Positions 26,831-36,050 are shown, counted from the stretch's first letter. The stretch is DNA of 64,000 bases from DATAOG01 sp963782885 (GCA_963782885.1 CAWALL010000018.1:1-64000); one strand, 5' to 3'. Numbers and translations: made by a program. The notes: generated from the letters alone by a model not told the origin.

Positions 26831-28012
26831 GTGGGTTCCGCGTCCGGCGCGCTGCGCGCCATCCCGACCGCCATCTGGGCGCTGGGCCTGGTCAGCCTGT
26901 TCATGGACATGTCCTCGGAGTTGGTGCACAGCCTGCTGCCGGTGTTCCTGGTCTCGGTGCTCGGCGCCAGCACGCTCACGGTCGGCCTGATCGAGGGCGT
27001 CGCCGAGGCGACCGCGGCGATCAGCAAGTTCTTCTCGGGCGCGCTCAGCGACTATCTGGGCAGGCGCAAGCTTCTGACCGTGCTCGGTTACGGCCTCGCC
27101 GCGCTGACCAAGCCCGTGTTCGCGCTGGCGCCCACGGTCGGCTGGGTGTTCGCGGCGCGCTTCGTCGACCGGGTCGGCAAGGGCATCCGGGGTGCGCCGC
27201 GCGATGCCCTGATCGGCGATCTCGCGCCTGCCGACCTGCGCGGCGCGAGCTACGGGCTCCGCCAGTCGCTTGACACCGTGGGCGCCTTCCTCGGCCCGCT
27301 GCTCGCGATCGGGCTGATGTTCCTGTTCGCGGACGACATCCGCCGGGTCTACGGGTTCGCGGTCCTCCCGGCCGCGATCGCGGTCGGTGTTCTCGTCTTC
27401 GGGGTGCGCGAGCCGGAGCAGCCGCGATCCGACGCCCGGCGGAGAACGCCGATTCGAGTGGCGGAGCTGCGCCGGCTCAGCGTCGACTACTGGTGGGTCG
27501 TGCTGGTCGGCGCGGTCCTGACGCTCGCGCGCTTCAGCGAAGCCTTCCTCGTGCTGCGCGCCGAGGACGCCGGGCTGGAGGTGGCGCTGGTGCCGCTCGT
27601 GATGGTGGTCATGAGCGTGGTCTACGCCGCCTCGGCCTATCCGGCGGGCGCGCTCTCCGACCGGATCGGTCGCCGCCTGCTGCTGGTGGCCGGCTGCGGC
27701 ACCCTGATCGCCGCCGACCTGGCGCTGGCGCTGGCGCGCGGCATCGGGCCGGTCCTGGCGGGCGTCGGGCTCTGGGGCCTGCACATGGGGCTCACGCAGG
27801 GGCTGCTCGCGGCACTCGTCGCCGACACCTGCCCCGGCGATCTGCGCGGCACCGGGTTCGGGCTGTTCAACCTGATCGGTGGCGCGGTGCTGCTGGCGGC
27901 GAGCGTGCTCGCGGGCTTCCTCTGGGGGCGCTACGGCGCGCCCATGACCTTCCTCGCAGGCGCCGGCTTCACCACGCTGGCCCTGATCGGCTTGTTGCTG
28001 ACCCGGCGCTGA
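26831..28012 (+). CDS. MFS transporter
   Basis: A 393-residue twelve-helix major-facilitator protein. It starts with GTG ten bases after an AGGAG site and reads VGSASGALRAIPTAIWALG. The loop 2-3 motif is GALSDYLGRRKLL, repeated between helices 8 and 9 as GALSDRIGRRLLL; FVDRVGKGIRGAPRDALIGD is a conserved cytoplasmic loop seen in drug- and nickel-resistance-like MFS proteins. Its last 82 bases overlap, in the opposite direction, with the end of another MFS gene. Substrate unknown. Confidence 0.9.
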   Translation: MGSASGALRAIPTAIWALGLVSLFMDMSSELVHSLLPVFLVSVLGASTLTVGLIEGVAEATAAISKFFSGALSDYLGRRKLLTVLGYGLAALTKPVFALAPTVGWVFAARFVDRVGKGIRGAPRDALIGDLAPADLRGASYGLRQSLDTVGAFLGPLLAIGLMFLFADDIRRVYGFAVLPAAIAVGVLVFGVREPEQPRSDARRRTPIRVAELRRLSVDYWWVVLVGAVLTLARFSEAFLVLRAEDAGLEVALVPLVMVVMSVVYAASAYPAGALSDRIGRRLLLVAGCGTLIAADLALALARGIGPVLAGVGLWGLHMGLTQGLLAALVADTCPGDLRGTGFGLFNLIGGAVLLAASVLAGFLWGRYGAPMTFLAGAGFTTLALIGLLLTRR

Positions 28013-29175
28013 TCCTCCGCGACGCCGCGGCCTGGGAGCAGCAGCGCGACCAGAGCGACCAGCGCGGCCGCGCCTGCCATCACCACGAAAAAGGCGCCGA
28101 AGCCGCCGGTCCAGTCGTGCAGCACTGCGATCGTCGGCACCACGACCGCGCTGACGCCCAGCGAGAGCACGTACTGCACCCCGAAGATCCGCGACTGCCA
28201 GCGCGCCGGCGTGTACCGGCCGACCAGCCAGGCGGTGATCGGGATTTCGCCAAACACCAGGAGCATCAGCGCCGCCGCCAGGACAAGCATGGCGAGGCCC
28301 GAGAGCTGCACCGCCACAAGCAGGAGAACAACCTGGGGCGCCACGATCAGCGGCAGGATCGCGCGCGCGCCGTAGCGATCGAGCAGGCGACCGACCGCGA
28401 TCTGGGCGAACGCGGCGAGCGTGAACACCGCGGCCACCAGGACGCCGATCGTGCCGAGGTCGCCGACCAGGCCGGCGAGCCGCTCCTGGAAGATCTTGGG
28501 CAGCGCGATCGTCGTGCCGTGGAAGATGATGCCGCCGAACAAGGCGCTCACGCCGACCACCACGAACACCCGGATCAGGGCGTCCTGCGCCGCCGGCGCC
28601 TTGTTCGCGGCCGGCCGTGCGGCGAGGTCCCCGCTCATCGCCGGCGCGATCCTGAAGGCGAACCAGACCCCGGTCAGCACCGCGATCACGCCCGGCAGGA
28701 TGAAGGCCGTGCGCCAGCCCAGCCATTCGGTGATCAGGCCGGTCACGAGCGCGGCACCGGCGACCCCGAGATTGCCGAACACGCCGTTGACGCCCAGCGA
28801 CTGGCCGGTCGCCTTGGCGTTCTGGATCACGAGCGCGGTGCCGACCGGGTGGTAGATCGAGGCGAACAGGCCGAGCAGGCCCAGGCCCAGCGTCAGCGTC
28901 ACCGGGCCGGACGCGAGACCGGTCACGATCGCCGAAAGCCCGATGCCGATGAAGAAGACCGACATCAGGTGGCCGCGGCTCCAGCGGTCGCCCAGCCAGC
29001 CGGCCGGCAGCGTGCCGGCGCCGAAGGTGACGAAGGCCGCGGTCCCGAACGAGAGCGCCTCGCCGTAGGACATGCCCCAGGCGGGCGCCAGCGCCAGCAC
29101 CGCGGTCGGGAAAATCAGCAGGAAGAAGTGGTCGTAGGCGTGCGCGAGGTTGAGGAACCAGAGCGCCCGGCGCAT
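27931..29175 (-). CDS. MFS transporter
   Basis: A 414-residue major-facilitator protein with twelve helices. MRRALWFLNLAHAYDHFFLL at the start and GTLPAGWLGDRWSRGHLM (loop 2-3 motif) resemble fosmidomycin-resistance/sugar-type MFS proteins. FASIYHPVGTALVIQ is another conserved segment. The last 30 or so residues are basic (RVSNKPIRASVVKPAPARKV) and are coded in the stretch that overlaps the convergent MFS gene, so the C-terminus may have been extended by loss of an earlier stop. Substrate unknown. Confidence 0.9.
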   Translation of the reverse strand: MRRALWFLNLAHAYDHFFLLIFPTAVLALAPAWGMSYGEALSFGTAAFVTFGAGTLPAGWLGDRWSRGHLMSVFFIGIGLSAIVTGLASGPVTLTLGLGLLGLFASIYHPVGTALVIQNAKATGQSLGVNGVFGNLGVAGAALVTGLITEWLGWRTAFILPGVIAVLTGVWFAFRIAPAMSGDLAARPAANKAPAAQDALIRVFVVVGVSALFGGIIFHGTTIALPKIFQERLAGLVGDLGTIGVLVAAVFTLAAFAQIAVGRLLDRYGARAILPLIVAPQVVLLLVAVQLSGLAMLVLAAALMLLVFGEIPITAWLVGRYTPARWQSRIFGVQYVLSLGVSAVVVPTIAVLHDWTGGFGAFFVVMAGAAALVALVALLLPGRGVAEDQRRVSNKPIRASVVKPAPARKVMGAP

Positions 29176-29242
29176 CGGTCTTCCCCCGAGGAGTGAGTTG
29201 CGGAATTGAAGCTAGCAGAGCCGGGGCTTACGCTCTCTCGAC

Positions 29243-30013
29243 ATGAGGTCATTTGGTGTCGACGAACGGTCAAAGGCGCTGACCCCCGCCGTCCGCTCGC
29301 TCGCCACGAATTACCCCAAGGGCCACCTGATCGCGCGCCATCACCACGACTGGGCGCAGCTGGTCTACGCCCGCGCCGGCGTGATGACCGTGGTGACCGC
29401 GCAGGGTGCCTGGGTCGTGCCGCCGCAACGGGCGGTCTGGATGCCGGCCGGCATGGAGCACGCGATCCGCTGCGCGACCCGGCTCGAGATGCGCACGCTC
29501 TACATCGACGCCAGCGCGCGGGACGGCCTGCCGGCCGGGTGTGGCGTGGTCAACGTCTCGCCGCTCTTGCGCGAGCTGGTGCTCGCCGGGGTCGAGGCGC
29601 CCGGCGCAGGGCCGCGGCGCGCGCTGCTGGTGGCGCTCGTGCTCGAGGAGATCCGGGCCGCGGCGCTGGCCCCCCTGCACCTGCCCGAGCCCGAGGACCC
29701 GCGCCTGAAGCGGATCACCGCAGCGCTCGGCGCCGATCCCGGCGACCCACGCACGCTCGAGGCCTGGAGCCGCGAGGTCGGCGCCAGCGTCCGCACCCTC
29801 AGCCGCCGGTTCCTCGCCGATACCGGCATGACGTTCCGGCAATGGCAGCGTCAGGCGCGCCTGCTCGCGGCGCTGGTCAGGCTCGCCCAGCGCGAGCCCG
29901 TGACCTCGGTCGCGCTCGACCTCGGCTACGACAGCCCGAGCGCCTTCATCCACGCCTTCCGCCGCGCGCTCGGCACCACGCCCGGTCAGTATTTCGAGCG
30001 CGACGGCGCCTGA
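29243..30013 (+). CDS. AraC family transcriptional regulator
   Basis: A 256-residue regulator. The N-terminal half is an AraC-type cupin: LIARHHHDWAQLVYARAGVM with the His cluster, then VVPPQRAVWMPAGMEHAIRC. The C-terminal half carries two helix-turn-helices: VGASVRTLSRRFLADTGMTF and VTSVALDLGYDSPSAFIHAF, then RRALGTTPGQYF, the family end signature. It is divergent from the MFS transporter at 27931-29175, 67 bases apart, so it may control that exporter. Ligand unknown. Confidence 0.93.
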   Translation: MRSFGVDERSKALTPAVRSLATNYPKGHLIARHHHDWAQLVYARAGVMTVVTAQGAWVVPPQRAVWMPAGMEHAIRCATRLEMRTLYIDASARDGLPAGCGVVNVSPLLRELVLAGVEAPGAGPRRALLVALVLEEIRAAALAPLHLPEPEDPRLKRITAALGADPGDPRTLEAWSREVGASVRTLSRRFLADTGMTFRQWQRQARLLAALVRLAQREPVTSVALDLGYDSPSAFIHAFRRALGTTPGQYFERDGA

Positions 30014-30096
30014 CGGCCCGACGCAGGCCGGGCGCCGACGATTGAGCGCGCGGTGGGCCGCCGTTCCGCGATGCGCAGCGAGCGCTCCCATCCAGT

Positions 30097-31386
30097 TTAC
30101 CGGTTGGCAAGCACGTCATCGCAGAACCACTTGATGCCGGGGTCAGCGCTCGTCCCCTGTCCACCGAGTTCGTAGTGGATCGGCGTCCGCTGCAACCACG
30201 GCTCCGAGAAGAAGAAGATGGAAAGGCCTGGCCTGGTCTTCTTGGCCAGGACCTCGTCGTGATAATAGCCCTTGGCGGTCGCGTCGAACACGCCAGGCGT
30301 CGGCCAGTTGAGGGTGTAGCCGCCGTACAGTTCCACGTTGACGATCGGCTTGTCGTTCACGCCCTGGGAGACGAAGGCGTCGTACTTCGCCGACGAGGTC
30401 GGCGTGACGTCGTCGGTGTCGAACAGCAGCACATCGACGTTGGGGCTCCGGCCAACTGCGACGTTGAAGCTGTCGGAAAAGCCGCCGCTGCCGCAAAGCC
30501 GGGTCGGATCGATGGCATGAACGTCCGCGCACAGAGCGCCGATGTTCGCCGGATCCCCGAGGTCGTAGATGCCGTTGGTGTCGGACCACTGGCCCGCGTT
30601 GCCTTCATTGGCGACGTTGATGATGACGTTGCGGTACGGCAGCATGGCGCTCGCCACCGTCTTCACCGCGTTGTGCACCGAGGTCGCGCTGTCCAGGTGC
30701 CACGCGGCGTTCTGGTACAAGATGCCGACGACGACCACGACCCCGTGCGCGCGTGCGGCCGCGACGATCTGCTCCATGCGGGACTCGTGGCCAGCGTCGA
30801 TGCCGAGCCCGTCGGCCGTGAAGGGATCGGAAGCACCGCCGCTGCTGCCCTGATAGAACACGGTGATCGTGTTCAGGCCGTTGCTTTCGTAGGCCTCGAG
30901 ATTGGCGATCAGCGAGTCGGTCAGAGCCTGCGTCTGGGAGGCGCTCGCGACGCGGATGCCCCACATGGTGAAGGGTTGGCCGTCGACCAGAAAGGCGGGT
31001 CCCGACGTTGTGATCGCAACCCCGGGAGCGCTCTTGGTCGGGACCACCGAGACCTCGCTGGAATTGGCGCTCGGACCGCGCGCGCCGGTGGCGGTGACCA
31101 AGTATCCATACGTGATCCCGTCGCTGAGCCCCGCGGCCCTGGACGACCTCGCGGTCAAGCTGCTTGCCAGCTCCGCATGACCCGAACTGCTGGTCATTGG
31201 GCTGGTTGCGTTTGGCTGAAGCGCTTCAGTGTCCAGGCCGACTTCAGGCCCGGCCCCTCGCGCTTCGCAGCTTCCTTCAAGCACCAGGGCACAGAAGGCA
31301 GCCCAATGAAGGGCGTACGCTTGCGAACGGAGCTCCGAAACGCAGCCGCTCAGGAGATTGCGGATCCTCAAGACATGAGTTTTCAC
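30097..31386 (-). CDS. GH-A clan (cellulase/GH5-like) glycosidase-like protein with partial FN3 domain
   Basis: A frame of 429 codons. From about residue 135 it reads like a TIM-barrel glycosidase: GQPFTMWGIRVASASQTQ, then NVIINVANEGNAGQW, whose Asn-Glu is placed like the acid/base NE of clan GH-A, and KPIVNVELYGGYTLN, a likely nucleophile Glu. Residues about 90-115 (GYLVTATGARGPSANSSEV) look like the second half of a fibronectin type III domain. The first ~75 residues do not look like a signal peptide or a known domain and contain a 14-base palindrome, so the true start may be later or the gene may be 5'-truncated. GC is lower than the surroundings. Confidence 0.62.
   Translation of the reverse strand: MKTHVLRIRNLLSGCVSELRSQAYALHWAAFCALVLEGSCEARGAGPEVGLDTEALQPNATSPMTSSSGHAELASSLTARSSRAAGLSDGITYGYLVTATGARGPSANSSEVSVVPTKSAPGVAITTSGPAFLVDGQPFTMWGIRVASASQTQALTDSLIANLEAYESNGLNTITVFYQGSSGGASDPFTADGLGIDAGHESRMEQIVAAARAHGVVVVVGILYQNAAWHLDSATSVHNAVKTVASAMLPYRNVIINVANEGNAGQWSDTNGIYDLGDPANIGALCADVHAIDPTRLCGSGGFSDSFNVAVGRSPNVDVLLFDTDDVTPTSSAKYDAFVSQGVNDKPIVNVELYGGYTLNWPTPGVFDATAKGYYHDEVLAKKTRPGLSIFFFSEPWLQRTPIHYELGGQGTSADPGIKWFCDDVLANR
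31216..31229. repeat. 14-base perfect palindrome
   Basis: CTGAAGCGCTTCAG reads the same on both strands. It lies inside the doubtful 5' part of the glycosidase-like frame and about 1 kb from the start of the aminotransferase gene. Could be a dimeric-regulator site if the glycosidase starts further downstream; no partner copy was noticed nearby. Confidence 0.4.
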
Positions 31387-32234
31387 CCGACCGGTTGGGT
31401 GCGGGCGAACTCGAGGTAGAGGTCGCGGGCACGCTGATAGACGTGGCCGGTCTGGTAATAGCGATCCTCGACCCTGGTGATCGGCAGGACCTTGCCGTAG
31501 TTACCCGTGGAAAAGACCTCGTCGGCATCCAGGATGTCCTGCCTGGTCAGCGTCGTCTCCTGGACCTCGGTGCCGGCCTCCCGCAGCAGGTGGATCACCC
31601 GCTGGCGGGTGATCCCGTTCAGGAAGGTGCCGTTGCAGGCGGGGGTCAGCGCAACGCCGTCGCGCGCGATCCACAAATTCGCGGTCGCGAGCTCGGCGAC
31701 GTTGGCCGAGGCGTCGAGCGTGATCCCGTTGTCGAAGCCGCGCCTGCTCGCCTCGACCAGGGCACGCTGCATGTTCGGATAGAGGCAGCCCGCCTTGGCA
31801 TCGGTCGGGGCAGCATCGCGCGCCGGCCGCCGGTAGCTCGAAAAGCAGACGCTCATGCCCCGGGGCTCGGGCATCGGCGAGGCATAGACCGCGAGCGCGA
31901 ACTCGGTCGAATCCGCCTCCGGGGTGACGAAGCCGCGCATCGCGTAGAACATCGGCCGGACGTAGACCGGCACCGCCCGCGGCAGCCGGCGGATCGCCTG
32001 ACGGCAGAGGCTCTCGATGTCCTCGGCGCCCATGGTCGGCTCGAGCAGCATCTTGCGGGTCGAATCGATCAGGCGGGCGCAGTGCCGGTCGAGGTCGGGG
32101 GCGAGGCCGTCGAAGGCGCGAGCCCCATCGAAGGCGAGGCTGGCCATCCACATCGCGTGGTCCATCGGCCCCAGAAGCTTCGGCTGCTGATCCTCGTACC
32201 ACCTGCCGTCGTGCCAGAAGATCGCCGCCGCCAT
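31383..32234 (-). CDS. Branched-chain amino acid aminotransferase (fold-type IV)
   Basis: A 283-residue PLP enzyme of the IlvE/D-amino-acid transaminase fold. IFWHDGRWYEDQQPKLLG begins the small domain, SLAFDGARAFDGLAPDLDRH has the family Arg, and the PLP lysine is in DAKAGCLYPNMQRAL. EVFSTGNYGKVLPITRVED closes the active site. It moves the amino group between branched-chain amino acids and 2-oxoglutarate, or acts on related acids; closely related ADC lyase and D-amino acid transaminases cannot be excluded. Next to an amino-acid binding protein on the same strand. Confidence 0.88.
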   Translation of the reverse strand: MAAAIFWHDGRWYEDQQPKLLGPMDHAMWMASLAFDGARAFDGLAPDLDRHCARLIDSTRKMLLEPTMGAEDIESLCRQAIRRLPRAVPVYVRPMFYAMRGFVTPEADSTEFALAVYASPMPEPRGMSVCFSSYRRPARDAAPTDAKAGCLYPNMQRALVEASRRGFDNGITLDASANVAELATANLWIARDGVALTPACNGTFLNGITRQRVIHLLREAGTEVQETTLTRQDILDADEVFSTGNYGKVLPITRVEDRYYQTGHVYQRARDLYLEFARTQPVG

Positions 32235-32313
32235 CTGCCGTCTCCCGCGCGCCTGAGGGCTCTGCTTAACAGCTCCGGCCCGCGCCAGGAAGTCCCCCTG
32301 CCCGGCTCTGCGC

Positions 32314-33172
32314 CTATCTGGGCAGGCCGTCGATGATGTAGAGCGCCTTCAAAAGATCGCTCTCATGGGCGTTCGCGCCGAAGGCGTGGGTGAAGATGTC
32401 GTGGATCTTGGCCGAACGATAGAGCGCGCTCAGCGTCCGGTCGACCAGCAGCCGGAAGGTGGTGGCGCCCTGGCGCAGCGCGAGCGCGTAAGGCTCGAAC
32501 GTGAAGAAACGCTCCGAGACCCGCAGATCTTTGTCCTGGCTCTGCGCGATCAGGAAGAGCAGGATCGCCCGATCGGCGAAATAGGCCGCGATCTTGCCCT
32601 TTTCGAGACGCTGCAGACCGTCCTGGTGGTTCTCGACGGTGACCACCTCGGCGGCAATGTTGTCCTGTTTGAGCGTGTTGCGGAGCGCCTGCTCGGTGGT
32701 CGTGCCGCCGCGCACGCCGATTTTCTTGCCGGCCAGACCCTGGAGATCGTTCGGGCTGTCGGCGCGCAGCAGCACGCTCGCACCATCGATGAAGGTGAAC
32801 AGCGAGAAGTCGACCAGCTCGCGCCGGGACAGCGTGACCGTGGTCGCGCCGCACAGGATGTCGACCCGCCCGTCCTGGACGGCCTTGAAGCGGTCCTCGG
32901 TCGTGACCGTCTGGTAGACCACCTTGATCTCGGCGAGGCCGAGCGCGTCCTTGACATTGGTCGCGATCGCGCGGCAGAGCTCGACCGAATAGCCGTCCGG
33001 CTCGCCGAGCGTATTTTTGTAGGAATAAGGCGCCGCGTCTTCGCGATAGCCGATCGTGAAGGTGCCGGTCGATTTCACCCGCTCGAGCGTCTGCGCCTGA
33101 ACGGCGGCTGCACCGAGCATGACGACCGCCGCCAGGGCGCCCGAAACGAGCCTTCCGACCACGATACTTCTC
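32314..33172 (-). CDS. Amino acid ABC transporter substrate-binding protein (GltI-like)
   Basis: A periplasmic class-3 binding protein of about 285 residues. It has a signal peptide (VSGALAAVVMLGAAAVQAQ) and then the mature domain: GTFTIGYREDAAPYSY, GYSVELCRAIATNVKD, RVDILCGATTVTLSRRELVD and KKIGVRGGTTTEQALRN. The start GTG at 33172 was chosen because GGAGGAG lies about nine bases upstream; an ATG-initiated frame upstream is arginine/glycine-rich. The family binds glutamate/aspartate or similar amino acids. No permease or ATPase genes are adjacent, so it may serve a transporter coded elsewhere. Confidence 0.88.
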
Positions 33173-33402
33173 CTCCCCGAGATCCCGCGACCCGATCCGG
33201 CCGCTCGGTCGAAACCCGCCGGCGCCGGTCCGCAAGCCGATAGCCGCAATCGCGCCCGCCGTCCAGGCTCCTTCCGCGACAGCCAAGTTGCGGCCCCGCG
33301 GCGGCGCGCACGAAGGGCGGCAGGGGGGCGCCGCGGGCGGTTGCAGAGCGCGCCATCCTGGATCAGGATGGCATAGGTCAGCGAATTCGGAGGTCACCGA
33401 CG

Positions 33403-33807
33403 ATGCGCCGCGCGGAGCTGCTCGCAATCCTTGTGGCCTTGAGCGCGCTCGGCCTCGCGACGCCGGCGCTCGCGGCACCCGAGCAGTTGAAGGGCGAGCG
33501 CTTCATCGACGTGATGAACGGCAACACCGTCTCCGGCACCACCGCCTCCGGCGCCGCGTTCAACATCTATTTCGTCGAGGGCGGCGATGTGACCTACGAG
33601 GATTCTTCGGGCGACCACGATCAGGGCCGCTGGCAGATCGACCCGGACGGCGACGTCTGCATCACGTGGCGCAAGCGCGATCCCGAGCACCAGAACTGCT
33701 ACCAGGTCACGGTCGACGGCGACCAGGTCACCTGGAAGGGCAAGAGCGGCAGCCACGAGGCCCTGCTGCGCGGCGGTGTCGGCACCAGCTTCCTGAAGCA
33801 CCCCTGA
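33403..33807 (+). CDS. Small exported protein of unknown function
   Basis: A 134-residue protein with a signal peptide (MRRAELLAILVALSALGLATPALA; cleavage after ALA). The mature part is beta-rich: GNTVSGTTASGAAFNIYFVEG, DQGRWQIDPDGDVCITWRK and CYQVTVDGDQVTWKG. The repeating pattern of a structured strand followed by D-G turns, with two cysteines (DVCITW and QNCYQV) that may form a disulfide, resembles small alphaproteobacterial periplasmic proteins of the DUF995-like kind. Function unknown. A 9-base-stem hairpin follows the stop at 33811-33834, without a T tract. Confidence 0.72.
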   Translation: MRRAELLAILVALSALGLATPALAAPEQLKGERFIDVMNGNTVSGTTASGAAFNIYFVEGGDVTYEDSSGDHDQGRWQIDPDGDVCITWRKRDPEHQNCYQVTVDGDQVTWKGKSGSHEALLRGGVGTSFLKHP

Positions 33808-33810
33808 GCA

Positions 33811-34125
33811 GCCGACGATCTCGACATCGTCGGCCGCTCCGTCATGCTATCGAAAACAGATCCGCCATTGCTGGTTGATGCGAACGCTTTATTGCCCGCG
33901 CCGATCGCCTTTCAACCGTTCGAGCCGGTTGCCAGGCGGCACCCGCAGATCATTCAGAGTTCGCGCCTGGTTCAGCATGCGCAGCCTGCGCAGAGCGATC
34001 GGTTGAATCTCCGAGGACAGCCGCCGACTTCGCTGGCCGTGCCAAATCCGGGCCGTCTCAGGATCGGCGAAGCTCCTGATTACGCTGTGATCGTACGGCA
34101 TATGCCCCATAACGCAACGCGTCAT
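33811..34125 (-). pseudogene. HigB/RelE-type toxin with two in-frame stops
   Basis: The frame reads IRSFADPETARIWHGQRSRRL, continues LRRLRMLNQARTLNDLRVPP and GNRLERLKGDRRGQ, the typical sequence of HigB/RelE-family toxins. At 33889-33891 a TAA replaces the usual Tyr codon; the same frame then continues SVRINQQWRICFR, exactly the family's conserved end, to a second stop (TAG at 33847-33849) where Trp is expected, followed by ADDVEIV. No start ATG stands at the normal position. A higA antitoxin is not seen. So it is a dead toxin remnant rather than a short gene. Confidence 0.83.
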
Positions 34126-34132
34126 AGCACGT

Positions 34133-35422
34133 TCACCGCGCGAAGCCGGCCATGCGGGGCAGCCACATGAAGCTTTCGGGGACGTAGGTCACGAACAGCA
34201 GCACGCAGAGCATGATCGCGAACAACGGCAGCATCGGCGGGATCAGTTCGGTCATCGAGATGCCGGCGATCCGGCAGCCGACGAACAAGGACGTGCCGAC
34301 CGGCGGGGTGATCAGGCCGAAGGTCAGGTTGACCACGACGATGATGCCGAGGTGGATCAGGTCCATGCCGAGGTGGTGCGCGATCGGCAACAGGATCGGC
34401 ACCATCATGATCAGGGCCGGCGTCAGGTCGACGAACAGGCCGACGATCAGTAGCACGACGTTGATCACCAGCAGCAGAAGGTAGTGGTTGCCGATCGCCC
34501 CGAAGATGTGGTCGGCAACCCACTGCGGTACGTCTTCGTAGGTCATGATGAACGAGAAGACCGAGGTCGTGGCGATCAGGAACAGCACGACCGCGTTGGT
34601 CAGGCAGCACTCCCAGAGGATGGCCGGCAGGTCGGCGAGCTTGATCTCGCGGTAGACGGCGATGGTCAGGAACAGGGCGTAGACCGACCCGACCGCGCCG
34701 GCCTCGGTCGCGGTGAAGATGCCGCTGGTGATGCCGCCCAGGATGATCACGAGCGTCATCAGGCTCGCGAGCCCGTCGACCACGCGCAATAGCTTGTCGC
34801 GTCCGGACATCGGCGGCGCCGGCTGGTGATGGTAGAGCCGGCCGTGAACGTAGCAGGCGATCAGCAGGCCGACGCCGATCAGGACGCCCGGCACGACGCC
34901 GGCGAGGAACAGGCCGGCGACCGACACCGAGCCGACCACGTAGGCGTAGAGGATCATCGGGATCGAGGGCGGGATGATCGGGCCCATGGTCGCCGAGGTC
35001 AGGACCACCGCGGTCGCGTAGCGCCTCGTGTAGCCCGCTTTCTCCATGGCCGGGATCAGGGTCGCGCCGATCGAGGTCACTTCGGCGACCGCCGAGCCCG
35101 AGACCCCGCCGAACAGCATCGACGACAGGACCGTGATCTGGGCGAGCCCGCCCGGCAGGCGCCCGACCACGACCTCGGACAGGCGCACCAGGCGCAGCGC
35201 GACCCCGCCGCGCGCCATCAGCACGCCGGTGAAGACGAAAAAAATCACCGCCAGCAGCGGGAACGAGTTGATGCCGACCAGCATGCGCTGGACGATCGTG
35301 ACGTTGTCGATCACGAAGATGTTGATTGCGGCCACGGCCGAGGCGATCCCGATCGCGAACGCGATCGGCATGCCGATCAGCAGCAGGACCGCGAACACGC
35401 CGAACAGGATCAGGAGGGTCAT
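34133..35422 (-). CDS. TRAP transporter large permease (DctM)
   Basis: A 429-residue inner-membrane protein with about twelve helices. Family features: LLIGMPIAFAIGIASAVAA near the start, MLFGGVSGSAVAEVTSIGA, TRRYATAVVLTSATMGPIIP (re-entrant loop with the GPIIPPS motif) and FGLITPPVGTSLFVG near the end. It moves organic acids with Na+ together with the DctQ and DctP proteins coded upstream. The gap to the small permease is about 40 bases. Confidence 0.95.
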   Translation of the reverse strand: MTLLILFGVFAVLLLIGMPIAFAIGIASAVAAINIFVIDNVTIVQRMLVGINSFPLLAVIFFVFTGVLMARGGVALRLVRLSEVVVGRLPGGLAQITVLSSMLFGGVSGSAVAEVTSIGATLIPAMEKAGYTRRYATAVVLTSATMGPIIPPSIPMILYAYVVGSVSVAGLFLAGVVPGVLIGVGLLIACYVHGRLYHHQPAPPMSGRDKLLRVVDGLASLMTLVIILGGITSGIFTATEAGAVGSVYALFLTIAVYREIKLADLPAILWECCLTNAVVLFLIATTSVFSFIMTYEDVPQWVADHIFGAIGNHYLLLLVINVVLLIVGLFVDLTPALIMMVPILLPIAHHLGMDLIHLGIIVVVNLTFGLITPPVGTSLFVGCRIAGISMTELIPPMLPLFAIMLCVLLFVTYVPESFMWLPRMAGFAR

Positions 35423-35461
35423 GGAGCGATCGTCCGGGGCGCGTTCGTCAGGCCTGCGGGC

Positions 35462-35995
35462 TCAGGCGGCCGAATGGCCGGGATCGTGCTCGAGCGCGCG
35501 CTCGTGCTCGAACCAGACGTTCAGCTGGTCGCGCAGGCTGTAGAGCATCATCAGCGCGCCCGAGACCGGCAGGGCCGTGTAGTACCAGACGTTGGTGAAT
35601 GGGATCGATTCCATGAAGTCGCCGCCGAACTGGCCGACGAAGCGGATGCCGTAGAGCAGCATGATCCAGCCGAAGGCGAAGATCGCGGCATTGATCAGGA
35701 GCTGGACCGCCGCCCGGACCGGTCCCGGAAAGCGCTTGTTGAGGTAGTCGAAGGCGATGTGGTCGCGGAGATCGACGCAGGCGGCCGCACCGAGGAATGA
35801 GATCCAGATCAGAAGGTAACGCGGCACCTCCTCGGACCAGGACGCCACGTAGCTGAAGCCGTAGCGGGTGACCACGGTCACGATGATGATCGCGAAGATC
35901 GCCGCCGCCTGGATCAGGATCACCGCGCGCACGAGTGCCGCGATGGCATCGACGATGCGGTTGAAAGCGGTCATCGCGGCGGCGGGCTCGGGCAC
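35462..35995 (-). CDS. TRAP transporter small permease (DctQ)
   Basis: A 177-residue protein with four membrane helices: AAIFAIIIVTVVTRYGF, YLLIWISFLGAAACVDL, AVQLLINAAIFAFGWIMLLY and a fourth in WYYTALPVSGALMML. VTRYGFSYVASWSEEVPRYL is the conserved DctQ segment between helices 1 and 2. It forms the complex with DctM at 34133. Sits between DctP and DctM in one operon. Confidence 0.93.
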   Translation of the reverse strand: MPEPAAAMTAFNRIVDAIAALVRAVILIQAAAIFAIIIVTVVTRYGFSYVASWSEEVPRYLLIWISFLGAAACVDLRDHIAFDYLNKRFPGPVRAAVQLLINAAIFAFGWIMLLYGIRFVGQFGGDFMESIPFTNVWYYTALPVSGALMMLYSLRDQLNVWFEHERALEHDPGHSAA

Positions 35996-36050
35996 GGCGC
36001 GGGCCGACCCGCTGGGGCCGGCCCGCCGACGCGGTGCGGTGCGGTCGGGA

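Noticed and set aside
30005..30036. GC-rich inverted repeats after the araC gene as a terminator
   Set aside because: No T tract, and similar repeats are frequent by chance in this GC-rich DNA.
33844..34170. A 108-codon plus-strand frame between the small exported protein and dctM
   Set aside because: The minus strand shows HigB motifs through two stops; the plus product has no family features.
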